A stretch of DNA of 64,000 nucleotides from Acrasis kona. Lineage: Eukaryota > Heterolobosea > Eutetramitea > Acrasida > Acrasidae. The stretch spans positions 1 through 64,000 of the forward strand of contig JAOPGA020001122.1 in NCBI GenBank assembly GCA_026419775.2, read 5' to 3'. The notes below the pieces were generated by a model. The model did not search any database, was not told the DNA's origin, and saw only the letters and a list, made by a program, of their open reading frames with translations. Positions 21,655 to 32,105 of this stretch are shown here, in pieces. Position numbers and translations under genes: made by a program. How positions within the stretch are numbered: the first letter of the stretch is position 1; each line of letters opens with the position of its first letter.

Positions 21655-22836
21655 ATGGGATATTTGTTGACTTTTTGTAAACAATTTTTGACAACACCGA
21701 TGAATACGGAAACCCTTAGGGTCCAGGGCTCCGAGGGATCTGTGGATGACATTACACCAAACTCGATAGCAAATTCGCCCGTAGTCAATTTAACAACACC
21801 ACTAAGCCCATCGTTCAAGAAAGAGGAGCAGGAACAAATTAGGGAGGTTCCAAGGCTCATCCGTTCGAACACAGTATCAGAGGCGGACACATTTAATAGA
21901 AGAAAAAAGAAGCGGAAGGGATTTTTCAGGTCCCTTGGATTTGAGAGGCTACACATCCCTCTGCTTATTTTTTGTTTACTTGGAAGCATTTCCTTTGCTG
22001 TGGTAACTCTTTGTCTTTCGATAGTATACCCTACGTTTGAGTACTGCTTCAGTGGGCCGTGTCATGCATTCAACACCACCCTCGACATTGTATACACAGC
22101 TCTAGGTTGTACAGCTGGGCTTATTCTTACCGTCTGCTCGGTATCACTAGTTATTTGCCCCGGTGCGTTAATGGAACATCCCAAGTTTGTCAAGCGGATG
22201 GCGTTTCTTTGTATATTTTTGACCTTTTGGTCCACAACAATGTCAATCGCCGCTAGTTCTTCGAAACGTAGGTTTGCCATTCCCTACGATAGAATAAGCG
22301 ACGCAACTTTAACATTCACATCAAGCGGAAACGCCACCAGCGGGTCCGCTGTGTTGACATTTAAGGGACAATTGAATGCACTTTATTATCCACCCTACTC
22401 CCGGGTGTTGATGCGTATTTACGCCACGTACCTACCTTATTACGTGAAGGTTACGGATTATCCGGTTCTTTCGACATATTACGTCTACTCTGATGATTCA
22501 TCACAAAGTATGTATCTCTAAATGTTTTTGACTAACAACTCTACAGCATCATTGGTTTCAGACGGACAAACAACTGTGACGAGAATTGTTGACCAATTAA
22601 AAGATGGAAGAACATATGCAATCATGTTGTTACCGGCTAATGTAAGTTCGAAAACATGTACTTTGAATATTCATTTCTAGAATCAAACGTCAGGTGTAGA
22701 TGATGTGTTTAGGTATGCCGATCCAATTTATTTTTTCGACGAAACGGGAAACAAGACGGTTAGCGTTCCAGAGTCTTACGTAGATCTACGGATATTGAGG
22801 ATGTGTACATGGAATTATGATAGAGGATGTACATGA
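21655..22836 (+). CDS. three-pass membrane protein, unrecognised
   Basis: Three exons, 21655-22507, 22547-22641 and 22681-22836, encode 367 aa. Both introns are 39 nt (GTATGT..CTACAG with GACTAAC; GTAAGT..TTCTAG), and phases 1 and 0 agree. A cytosolic Ser/Thr-rich N terminus with a basic KKKRKGFFRSLGFERL segment precedes three hydrophobic helices at about residues 103-128, 142-168 and 182-202. After the third, a Ser/Thr/Tyr-rich beta-like region continues to the C terminus with a possible N-glycosylation site (NAT). It resembles small tetraspan-like proteins with one pass missing, but I assign no family. An alternative start is Met16. Confidence 0.72.
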
Positions 22837-22954
22837 TCTGTATTGAAATTATGTTACAAAAATATTAAAAATTCTTTTTGGCTTTATCACCATCAACTTG
22901 TCATCTGTCAGTCTACCAGGATTATAAACATCTACTTGTTCTGTTGGGAAACCA

Positions 22955-25301
22955 ATGCCAATTTCTCAGCCCCATGACGACACTCCTGATGTTCAAGAGC
23001 CAGTGCAACTAGAAGCCGCTAACGTTGAAGAAGTTAACAATCAAGTCACGAACACTGAAGAAGTTAACCCTGTGCCAGAGGCTAACAATGAAACAGTTAA
23101 CACCGAACCAACAACTGTTGAGAATACACAACAGGTCATAGATCCTCAACCTGTGGATGAGAATTCTATTGACTCTCTGCAAGAGGAAGATGATTCGCAG
23201 CTAGCAGAACTTGCCAACGACGAAGAAGAGACGGCCCGTAAAAAAGCAGAGAAAGAACAGCAAGAATTACAGGAGAAGAAACTCAAACGCGAAAAGACCA
23301 GAAATCATGTAATGAGGGAGATTCTATCAACAGAGCAGACCTATGTCGACTGGTTGAAGGTTTTGGACAACGAGTTCATGAAGCCCCTCAAACAATCAAT
23401 AGAGAAGGGAAACGACCCATTGATAGCTCTCAATGAGTATCAAAACATGTTTATGGACATTGAGGTTGTTGTGAGGGTCAACCAAGAACTTTTAAAATCA
23501 TTGAAAGATTTCTTTAGGCACAATGGTATCCTGAAGGATGGACAGGAACCAGACGAGAACTCAAAATATCTATCACTCGGTGACATTTTCCTGAAGATGA
23601 CACCCTTCCTAAGGTCATACACATCGTATGTTACTTATTTCAAACGACACCTCTCACTCCACCTTTAGATACATTAATAGGTACGAGGGCATCTTCAAAT
23701 TCATCGAAGAGAAAAGAGACTCCAAGAAAAAGTTCAAAAAGTGGTTGGACAAAACACAAGGACAGCCGGCAACACTCCATCAACAATTGTTTGATTTTAT
23801 GATTCTTCCCGTTCAAGTATGCATTTTATTTTCTACTTTCTAACCAATACCCCAGCGTATTCCAAGATACAACCTTCTACTTCGTGAATTAGTTGCCAAC
23901 ATGGACGAAGAAGACTCTGACTACAAAAAAATTGTACAGGCTAATAATGACATTAAGGACGTAGCACAACGTGTCAACGAACGTCTAAGGGAACAAAACG
24001 CACAGGAACGCCTCGTAGTGCTCGGAGAAAACATTCTTGGGTTGAGTTTCGAACTATTACGTGCCAGTAGAAAATTCCTCTACGAAGGAGTGGTTGGATA
24101 CGTTTCGCACACTGGAATCAAATTACGCTCACTTTTTTTATTTAGCGATCTACTTTTAAGTGCTGCGCCCATTCAAGCACCTTCTTCACCAATAGAGGAA
24201 GCTCAAGTCAACTTTGAAGAGGACTCCGAAGAGGCCAATCCAGAAAATCAAGAACCTCAGACATTCCCGATAAACCAAAAGTATCGCATGAAGAGTGCCA
24301 TCAGTTTCTTATCTACTCCATTAATTTGGGTTAATGACCTGGCCGATGGATTCGTACTTCATAATGCCTTCCAGATCGTAAGCAAGACCAAAGTTTGGAC
24401 CTACTTTGCACGTAACGCCGAAGAGAAGAAGGAATGGGTCGCAAAGATCAACAAGTCCATTGAACTTTTACATCACGTACCAAGTTTGCAAGGAGCATCC
24501 AATTCAGAATTACTTCAACCTCATCCAACTAGAAGTAGAATCGCACAGTACTTGACACCAAAAGCATTAGAACTAATGAAACCCTACTCTGAGGACGATC
24601 AGCAATGTAGTCCGGCTGCACCTTCTCAAAGACATTCTTCTCCAACGCTTGCCGTAAATGGTATTGACAAGGACATATCCAACCTGAGGAGGTCTTCTGT
24701 TGAAAAAAGAAACTCTACGAACTCTGAGAACTCTAGTTTACAAAAACTTTTGACGAAATTACAAAATAAACAAAAAAAGAAGGTTGAGTTGGATCAGTTA
24801 ACAGGTACCATTGAGTCGGACGACGAAGACGAAACGGGCTATAACACAATAAAACCATGGATGGACGAATGCAATCAGAGACTAGCCGACAAGAAGAGAC
24901 ATGCTCAGCTCGTTGACATTTTGGTTCAAGAAAAAAACCGGTTGAATACGGAAACGTCGGAATACGAACAGGATGAGGAATATACTTTTGTTACGAATCC
25001 AATGTATGGTCTCAAGACTCACATCATGTCACAACAACAGGTAGGAGGAAGCAGCAGTTCTTCATCGTCTGGAAATCCGGCAACCACTAATTACGTTTAC
25101 AGCAACAAACGGCTCAGCATTGATCAGGAGTTGAAGAAGGTTTATGAAAAACTGAATCCAGATGCAGAATATCAAGCATTTGTTGGGCAATTGAGAGGAA
25201 CTAATTTAGGAGGTACATTGGTTTCGACGGGGTCGCCGGCTGGTTCGGGAAGTCCTGAGAGCACAATACAGAAGAGAAAAAGTAGATTCTTCTTTTTGTG
25301 A
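22955..25301 (+). CDS. Rho guanine nucleotide exchange factor (DH-PH)
   Basis: Exons 22955-23625, 23669-23816 and 23856-25301 encode 754 aa. Introns are 43 and 39 nt and keep phases 2 and 0. After an acidic Asn/Glu/Val-rich leader, the DH domain starts at about residue 115 (RNHVMREILSTEQTYVDWL, CR1). It continues through FLRSYTSYINRYEG, created by splicing, to the CR3 motif VQRIPRYNLLLRELV, created by the second splice. A PH domain follows (about residues 335-510), with an acidic insertion in a loop and the final helix NAEEKKEWVAKINKSIELL. The C terminus is Ser/Lys-rich and low-complexity. DH-PH proteins load GTP onto Rho/Rac GTPases at membranes, here probably controlling actin and amoeboid motility. 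Two small introns falling inside the most conserved DH motifs support the model. Confidence 0.9.
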
Positions 25302-25426
25302 TGCTGTTACAATAAATTTACCATCTTTACAATATATTTATTTTTTATTAACCAAACATTGAGTTACCTGTCTAGTTCCTCCACCAATCGTAATACAAAG
25401 AGGATTGTTTTGTACGTTAAGAGGCG

Positions 25427-27264
25427 ATGAGCAGCAGCACGAGCGGAAAGAGTAGCTCTAGCAAGGTGAAGAGTTTGGGTGAATATTTGCTCTTCAATAA
25501 AAAATTAATTGGAAAGGGGCAGTTTGCCGAAGTGTATGAGGGCATCAAGAGAAATAATGATCATCCTGTTGCCATCAAAATCATCCAAAGAAGCAGACTT
25601 AACGACAAGCTAATGAGCAGTCTAGAATTAGAGACTAACATTATGCGGAAAATAGAGCACCCAAACATTATAAGGTTATTTGCTGTCCATGTATGTTTCA
25701 ATCCATTCTTGTCACTAATCTTTCGTCACAGAGAAGCAAAAGGCACTTCTATCTCGTGATGGAAAAGTGTTCTGGTGGTGAATTGAGTACATTTTTAAGG
25801 AGAAACAAGAAGCCGTTAGATGCCATCGTGGTCAAAAAATTCCTGTGTGATCTTGCAAAAGGTCTTCGTTGCTTATGGGAGTTGAATTTGGTGCACAGAG
25901 ATTTAAAGCCTGCAAACTTACTTTTAGACTGTATGTCAGTGATTGACCCGGTCAACCCATTATCCAAACTGGGAACTCTCAAGATTGCTGATTTTGGTTT
26001 TGCAAGAGAAATTGGACCGGGAAGCATGGCAGAGACAATGTGTGGTTCTCCATTATACATGGCGCCAGAAATTTTAACTTTTAAAAAATATGATGCCAAG
26101 GCTGATCTTTGGAGCGTCGGCATCATCTTGTATGAAATGCTTTATGGTTCCACTCCATTTAGGGCTGACAATGTACTTTCTTTAATAAATGCAATCGAAA
26201 GGACGCATCCTTCGATGCCGTTAACGAAGAATGTGGACCAGCAAGCCGTTAATTTATTAGTTGGTCTTTTACAAAAGGATCCTGCTAACCGTCTTAGTTT
26301 CGAAGAGTTTTATAGTCATCCTTATCTCGGATTGGGTCCGATTCATTCCGATGCAAATGTGTCTTCCAATGTGTTGAGTGCTGTGGAGACGTCTCCTGCA
26401 ATATTACCGAATCAACCCGTCCCCATCATTCCAATAAGTCCTACTGGTAAGTTGGTGAAGCCGCCCAAGACCAGTCCATTTGTTGGTGCTACGAATCTTG
26501 AATATAGTGCTATGCATGCCAGTCAGTCATCTTCGGGTGATGACTTGTCTGCCGATAAGGCTAAAACTAAAACCAACTCGATGAGCAGTATGGTTACGAT
26601 GACAAAGTCTGGTCATATTGACTACCCGTCTGTTATTTTTGATTTTACCCAGTTAAAGTGTAATAATCCAACAGAGTTGGATTCCATTGTAGCATTAGAG
26701 AAGGTATGTAAAAGGGCATGGGCTGTTGGTGAATGTGGTTATTTAATGGATAAATATAATAAACAAATGGAGGGTCTGTGTGTTTATGTAAGGGCTCTAG
26801 ATTTGTTACAAAACATAATTGGTATTGCTTCAAAATCAGAATGTGAGAGAGGTACCGCTATTCTTATGTGGTGCAGGTCTTGTTTTTTAGAATTAAACGA
26901 ACGGGCGGATAAATTGTATAGTCGCATTAAAAATGCATCCGGTCAGTATTCAAACGTAGGTAGTCTTAGCAGCAGCGGAGGAAGTATTGGAACCACAAAC
27001 GGAGTGTACGCTGAGAACATTTTATATAAGTATGCATTAAAGTTAGCAAAGGAGAGTGCTTACAACGAGTATTTGAGCGACACCAACAAATGGCAACAAT
27101 GTGCCAACATGTACACAAGAAGCATGCTTGTATTTGAGTTCTTGATTGAACACTCCGATATTGGTAAATCTGATCGTGACAAACTCCAGGACTTTGTACA
27201 ACAATTTGAAAAAAGAATCAAACATGCCGAACAAATGGCAACAGAACAATTGGCAATAAAGTGA
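25427..27264 (+). CDS. atg1: ATG1/ULK-type autophagy kinase
   Basis: Two exons (25427-25690, 25732-27264; intron 41 nt, phase 0) encode 598 aa. The N-terminal kinase domain has the glycine loop GKGQFAEVYEG, lysine in VAIKII, the catalytic loop HRDLKPANLLL, DFG, and the activation-segment text ETMCGSPLYMAPEIL typical of ATG1/ULK. The C terminus (about residues 440-590) is a pair of helical MIT-like repeats (YALKLAKESAYNEYL, MYTRSMLVFEFLI), the EAT/tMIT arrangement of ATG1 that binds ATG13 and membranes. It would start autophagosome formation. A Ser/Thr-rich linker carries likely phosphorylation sites. It ends 23 bp from the convergent GTPase gene. Confidence 0.92.
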
Positions 27265-27287
27265 TTTTTGTAATTTTCATTTTTATT

Positions 27288-29243
27288 TTAAAGTGCTGTT
27301 GATGTGCTAGTAGTGGTGGTGGCAGTAACTGGTTCGACATTCAAACTCTGCGGCGCTGATCCATTTTGTTGGGCAACCAATGTCTCTATGGGTAATGTCT
27401 GTGCTCCGTTCGTTCCATTCTGTTGATGTAGTTCCGATAATTGTTGATATGAATACAAGGGTACGGTCATCGGCTCCTCATCATCCTCAACTCTTAGTGA
27501 TTGTGTAACGAAGGGTATGTAATGAATTGATTTGTCCAAAGGTATCCTCAACAAATAGTCCTTGACGCTTCCATGAATTGTTATTTGTTCACTTACAATG
27601 TTCACTAGTTCACCATCAATGTTGATGGTGCTCATGTTACTCTCTATAATGTGGTGGATTGCTAGTGCTTCGTCTTGATGGGTGTCATCTTGGTAGGTCA
27701 ACTCATCGACCATTTGGGTTCTTATGCTAAACAAACACCTACAAACATTTATTCCGGTTACAACGACCAAGGCTTGTCCTTGTGTTGCTTTTTTGGTAAG
27801 GCTTGAACTGAAAAAGTCACTAATGAACACTCCCGCCTTCTTGGACCAGTTATTGTCGTCATAATACAATTCGAATCTCTTCTTGACAATGCTCCATAAT
27901 GAGGGAGCGGCTTCATTTAATTCGTACATTTCGCACAATTTGACGGTAAGAAGCTCTAATTGCTTGGACACATGTTCGCTCTTGGTCATGCTGCAATTCT
28001 GAGCAAAGTCGCTAATGTATTCCTTGGCGTGAAGTTCATAGGCTAAAAGTCCACTATTGAGAGAATGTACGTATACTTGTTTGACGAGATCCGGCAACAC
28101 GTCTAATGTACCTCTTGACAATTGTTCAATTCCTCGTGTCTTCTCTAGGGTAACATTGTGAGCACATTCCTTGCACACGATGGTGCATGATCCTTGTTTC
28201 AAACGTTTCTTAATCTTTGTGGAATTACAAGCGGGACAAGTCTTGCTGTCGAAATTCTTTTGGTTGGCCACGGTAGCATACATTCCCATGCAGTGAGGAA
28301 GCTTAAAGTCTCTAACGGTCTGCATCATTACATTCGTAACATTCTCACCGACAGCATCAGCTTTATTAAATACAAAAATGATGGGAATCTTTTCTAATTC
28401 CTTTTGACAAAAGTTGGCCTCAAATGGTTGGAATCTTGCTTGAGTGAGATCAATGACGTACCAGACCACATGAACATGTTCCGTCTTTTCTCCCTTTCTT
28501 AATTTGGAAAAGAACTTGCGGGTGTCCGCGACAAAACCAGTCTCAATGTATCCATGTTCAATACCTTTACTATCGTAAATGGTGACCGGGCTGTCATTTC
28601 CGCTGAATTTTGTATATTGCTGGGTGACTGGTTTACCCTCACCAATTTCGGCCAATGTCTTTCCGAACACTGCATTGACCAAACTACTTTTACCTGCACC
28701 GCTACCACCTAATAATAGAATGTTGGGCTTGCGGGTGTCTTGAGTAATTTGGGTTTTTCCTTGTTCTAATTGTTGTTTCAACTCTTTAATTCTATCGTTG
28801 AGTTTGGCCCCCTGTACAATGCGGACGGTGTATGAATGTGTTTGTGAGTCTTGCACGAGTCTTTCGTACTCTTGTTGTGACACGAGTTTGACTCTCTTAC
28901 GAATCAACTTGCGTCTTTTGGCATGGTCTAGTGTGGTACCACTAGTGCCCCAATGTCTCTCGTCGGTAAAATGTGTCAATCCTCTTGCATACTCCCAAGA
29001 GTCGGAACCTTGGTTATGGAAGCCATTCTGTAACCATCTCCAACCACCTTCTTGTTGGACTCTGGCATCGACCTCTTCAGGCGATGATGGACCACCTCTC
29101 ACGTCTCTTAAATGTTGCAAGTGCGAGAATGAGGAATTGAAGATAAATCCTTTTCGAACCATCACTTCATACAAGACATCTGTGGCTTCAACTAATAAGT
29201 TCGAACCTGGCACAGCACCAGTAGAGGGAAATCCATTCTCCAT
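27288..29243 (-). CDS. DysF-like domain fused to a TRAFAC GTPase
   Basis: 651 aa, one exon. Residues about 68-125 carry a Trp/Arg pattern (GGWRWLQNGFHN, DSWEYARGL, RRKLIRKRVKL) resembling the dysferlin/peroxin-24 DysF fold. A GTPase domain follows with P-loop GGSGAGKSSLVN (about 178), Asp-Ser-Lys-Gly as the G3 motif and NKAD as G4, similar to Era-like or AIG/IRG-type GTPases. Between G4 and the G5 region sits an inserted zinc ribbon (CPACNST ... CKECAH). The C-terminal part is helical with a possible membrane-active segment (TQGQALVVVTGINVCRCLF) and a Gln/Thr/Ser-rich tail. A role at membranes, such as peroxisomes or damaged membranes, is inferred from DysF only. The N-terminal DysF match is by eye. 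Confidence 0.72.
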   Translation of the reverse strand: MENGFPSTGAVPGSNLLVEATDVLYEVMVRKGFIFNSSFSHLQHLRDVRGGPSSPEEVDARVQQEGGWRWLQNGFHNQGSDSWEYARGLTHFTDERHWGTSGTTLDHAKRRKLIRKRVKLVSQQEYERLVQDSQTHSYTVRIVQGAKLNDRIKELKQQLEQGKTQITQDTRKPNILLLGGSGAGKSSLVNAVFGKTLAEIGEGKPVTQQYTKFSGNDSPVTIYDSKGIEHGYIETGFVADTRKFFSKLRKGEKTEHVHVVWYVIDLTQARFQPFEANFCQKELEKIPIIFVFNKADAVGENVTNVMMQTVRDFKLPHCMGMYATVANQKNFDSKTCPACNSTKIKKRLKQGSCTIVCKECAHNVTLEKTRGIEQLSRGTLDVLPDLVKQVYVHSLNSGLLAYELHAKEYISDFAQNCSMTKSEHVSKQLELLTVKLCEMYELNEAAPSLWSIVKKRFELYYDDNNWSKKAGVFISDFFSSSLTKKATQGQALVVVTGINVCRCLFSIRTQMVDELTYQDDTHQDEALAIHHIIESNMSTINIDGELVNIVSEQITIHGSVKDYLLRIPLDKSIHYIPFVTQSLRVEDDEEPMTVPLYSYQQLSELHQQNGTNGAQTLPIETLVAQQNGSAPQSLNVEPVTATTTTSTSTAL

Positions 29244-29298
29244 GTTCGTGTGAATTTAAAAATACGTGTAAGGTTACAAAAAAAAGTATTTTTATTCT

Positions 29299-31578
29299 TT
29301 ATACACCGAAACGGTCTCTGGAGCTTACATCTGGAAGTTTCAACATGTATTCATCCCAAACATGTTTCATCACTATGGCTTCTTTCCCATCCACATTGAT
29401 CATGTCTAATTTGCTTGCAAACTTTCTGGAGTCTAACTTCTTATCGCTCACTGACCCGGTATAGTTGAATTGGTTTTGATCTATTTCCAACTCAAACAAG
29501 TTTTTATGAGTACACAACACATATTGGTTATCACCTTTCAACTTATTAGACATGACGCTACGGATACCTCCTTCTATGGAGTATGGAGTATCAGTAAAGT
29601 TTGCATGAGTGAGACGAGTTCCACCAATCATCTTTTGCTGCTTCACATCATAAATGCGAACATAGTTGGCATTACCCGCGCTCAACACACAAAACTTATC
29701 ATCTCCCAGGTCAATAATACGGTACGTAACTGCATTCAGACTGGTATTGTCAAGGACGTTAATCTTGTTTAGATTTGATTCGCCAAGCTTGTTTTTAGAC
29801 AACTGGTACACAATAACATAATTACCACGTGCAACAAGCACATACCTATCACTAACGGTCGCAATAAAATGAACAGCTTTATTAGAGAAGAGTGTTGACT
29901 CATTAGACTTTGCATCGGCGGCTGTATCCTGGATTGTCAAATCAATGGTTTGCACAACAGTCATGGAAGAAGGTTGAATAAGACACAATAACTCTCCGTT
30001 TCTACTTACACAACATAGAAAATCACCAACAAAGCAAACGTTCTGACTAAAGTGCTGCTTAACTAGAGCACTGCAATCAATTTTATTTGAGATTTTTCCA
30101 GAGTCGTCCAATACATATACCATAAGCTGATCGAAGCAAGCAACTGCAATCATGTTTCCAGATTCATTCATGCAGAATCCACTAATGGTCCATCCTCCAG
30201 GACTTGTCTGCTTGATCTTCAACAAATGACGTGGACTCTTGGCAAAAGGAATTGACTCATTGTGATAGATGCCAGGAATACTTTTCTTTAGTAATGGATC
30301 CACTTCGGGGACCTTAAATAAATGCAAATTACTTTCTCCGTTCCATGTTAATAATCTTCTGCTTGATCTTGAAAAGTCCATCACGTGTCCATTAGCATTA
30401 ATCACATTACAGTATGTTTTGTCTTGTACGTCGCTTGTCTTTGTTCTTGCTCTGTCTCCCTTTGCAAAGTTGTCGAAACTTGCTCTTGGTATGATCGTTA
30501 ATCTTCCATCAACTCCTCCACAAACAACAGTGTTTGTTTTTTCGTGAAACGATAATGCGAAGCAGTCATGATAAGAAGGTCTCTTGTTGCTAACTAAAAA
30601 GTATCGTTTTTGGTTGGGATAGTATTCGTATAGGTTGATCTTTCCGTCGACTCCTGATGTCAAGATGGATCCTTCTGACGTGGTGTGAATGCACATAACA
30701 TCATTGTCATGTTTTTCTTGTGTAAAAGTACTGGTTCCAAATTCTGCGTCACAAAAACGTACTGCTCCGTTCGATGATCCCAAAAGAAGGATGTTAGCGT
30801 TAGCGTATTTTGCTTTCCAACAGATGGCGCCCTCCATGTGGACTTTATACTTGAGTTGACCGGACTTGACGTTGAAGCAATAAGCACCGGTGAGACCTCC
30901 CACAACAATGTCATTTTGATCGGGTGAATAGGTTATTGTAAGTAATCTGTTTCCTTTACAATGTGTTAAACTTCCTCTTTCGTTGGATACTGTGTCGGCT
31001 GCACTTGGACCAAAGTATTTTCTTAGGTAAAAATCTCCGTTGACATGTTCAAAGATCCTAATTTTACCATCCTCTGATGCAATAGCTAATACGTTCGAGT
31101 CAAAGGCTGGAGTGCACATGTCCCAAATTGCACCTCCAACAGGATCACTGAAATTCCTTGGGCAAAGTGTATCGAGATTCCACTCAGTTATGTAACCGTG
31201 AAGTCCTGCTGTGAACAATGTGTCTCGACCAGTTTCAGGGTTACGCAACCACACAATAGCCTCTATTGTTGTGTGCTTTTGGGCTGGAATGCGTTTGATG
31301 CAGTACCAGTCGTGATAGGTCTCACCCTTTGTGAGCCAAAGTTCCATGTCACCTGAAAATCGCGCCACAACCAACATGGTTTGATCGTGATTGAACTGCA
31401 CTCTCTTTATTCCAGAGTGTTCGTAGTATTGGTTGCATATCACTTGATGCACCGAAAGGAAAGGCTTCTTTTTTGGTGTCCACTTTTTTTTTTCTGTTGT
31501 TTCTAATCTATCACCTTCGCTACTTTTTAGCTTCTTCTTCAACTTTGCAATATATTCCTTTTCAGCCTTCCTCTTCAT
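29299..31578 (-). CDS. UTP4: UTP4/cirhin-like WD40 ribosome-biogenesis factor
   Basis: 759 aa in one exon, close to the size of yeast Utp4 and human cirhin. The Lys-rich N terminus (KAEKEYIAKLKKKLK) precedes tandem WD40 propellers. The first blades match UTP4: VQFNHDQTMLVVARFSGDME with LWL, IEAIVWLRNPETGRD, LFTAGLHGYITEWNLDTL, DPVGGAIWDMC, and SPDQNDIVVGGLTGAYCF. UTP4 is part of the t-UTP complex of the small-subunit processome in the nucleolus, needed for rRNA transcription and early cleavage. The gene lies head-to-tail with the DysF-GTPase gene, 55 bp apart. Confidence 0.88.
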   Translation of the reverse strand: MKRKAEKEYIAKLKKKLKSSEGDRLETTEKKKWTPKKKPFLSVHQVICNQYYEHSGIKRVQFNHDQTMLVVARFSGDMELWLTKGETYHDWYCIKRIPAQKHTTIEAIVWLRNPETGRDTLFTAGLHGYITEWNLDTLCPRNFSDPVGGAIWDMCTPAFDSNVLAIASEDGKIRIFEHVNGDFYLRKYFGPSAADTVSNERGSLTHCKGNRLLTITYSPDQNDIVVGGLTGAYCFNVKSGQLKYKVHMEGAICWKAKYANANILLLGSSNGAVRFCDAEFGTSTFTQEKHDNDVMCIHTTSEGSILTSGVDGKINLYEYYPNQKRYFLVSNKRPSYHDCFALSFHEKTNTVVCGGVDGRLTIIPRASFDNFAKGDRARTKTSDVQDKTYCNVINANGHVMDFSRSSRRLLTWNGESNLHLFKVPEVDPLLKKSIPGIYHNESIPFAKSPRHLLKIKQTSPGGWTISGFCMNESGNMIAVACFDQLMVYVLDDSGKISNKIDCSALVKQHFSQNVCFVGDFLCCVSRNGELLCLIQPSSMTVVQTIDLTIQDTAADAKSNESTLFSNKAVHFIATVSDRYVLVARGNYVIVYQLSKNKLGESNLNKINVLDNTSLNAVTYRIIDLGDDKFCVLSAGNANYVRIYDVKQQKMIGGTRLTHANFTDTPYSIEGGIRSVMSNKLKGDNQYVLCTHKNLFELEIDQNQFNYTGSVSDKKLDSRKFASKLDMINVDGKEAIVMKHVWDEYMLKLPDVSSRDRFGV

Positions 31579-31776
31579 CGTGTGAATTTGTTCAACTAAT
31601 TACAATTCAAACAACAGATTGAATGGCTCAATGTTTTCGGATTGTAAAAGAGCAAGAAGTGACACCATGTCAGTTTCACATACAATTCCTAGCTTAGAGG
31701 AACGTAAAAACTTTAACAAAATTAATTTTGTGATGATGAGGTCAGCAAGTAAGTTCATCGCAGCTCATCGTTTTTT

Positions 31777-31781
31777 AAAAA
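31777..31781 (-). terminator. pol III T-run after tRNA-Ser(CGA)
   Basis: Five T residues on the minus strand follow five bases beyond the discriminator of the tRNA, supporting expression of the interrupted gene. Confidence 0.65.
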
Positions 31782-31786
31782 CTGAT

Positions 31787-31879
31787 CGCGTTCAGCAGGG
31801 TTTGAACCTGCGCGGGTTTCCCCAGCAGATTTCGAGTCTGCCGCCTTATATGTATTTAAAACCACTCGGCCATAAACGC
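31787..31879 (-). tRNA. trnS-CGA: tRNA-Ser(CGA) with a 12-nt insertion in the D loop
   Basis: The acceptor stem GCGTTTA/TGAACGC has one G-T pair. The anticodon stem GCAGA/TCTGC closes CTCGAAA with anticodon CGA. The long variable arm is GGG-GAAA-CCC, the T arm GCAGG-TTCAAAC-CCTGC, and the discriminator G. The D stem GCC/GGC and box A TGGCCGAGTGG are intact. Between GAGTGGTT and AAGGC lie 12 extra bases, TTAAATACATAT, giving a D loop of 22 nt instead of 10. Removing them gives exactly the arrangement of tRNA-Ser(AGA) at 14887. The insertion is not at the canonical 37/38 intron site. The exact boundaries can slide by one or two bases because of flanking T and A residues. Confidence 0.9.
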
Positions 31880-32105
31880 CTACATTTGACATCTATATGA
31901 TCTCATATTGAGAATAATTAAAATTACTATCTGTCAACCTTTACACCCTCAACTTCTAATATAATTACCGTCTCATCTTATAATGTTGGAAAACATGATT
32001 TTAAAACAGTGACATCTACTAATGTCTGATAAGCGCAAATTTGGTGATGAAACAAACAATTACAAAAAACCAAATCTTTTAATATTTATATCATGATAAA
32101 CCCAT

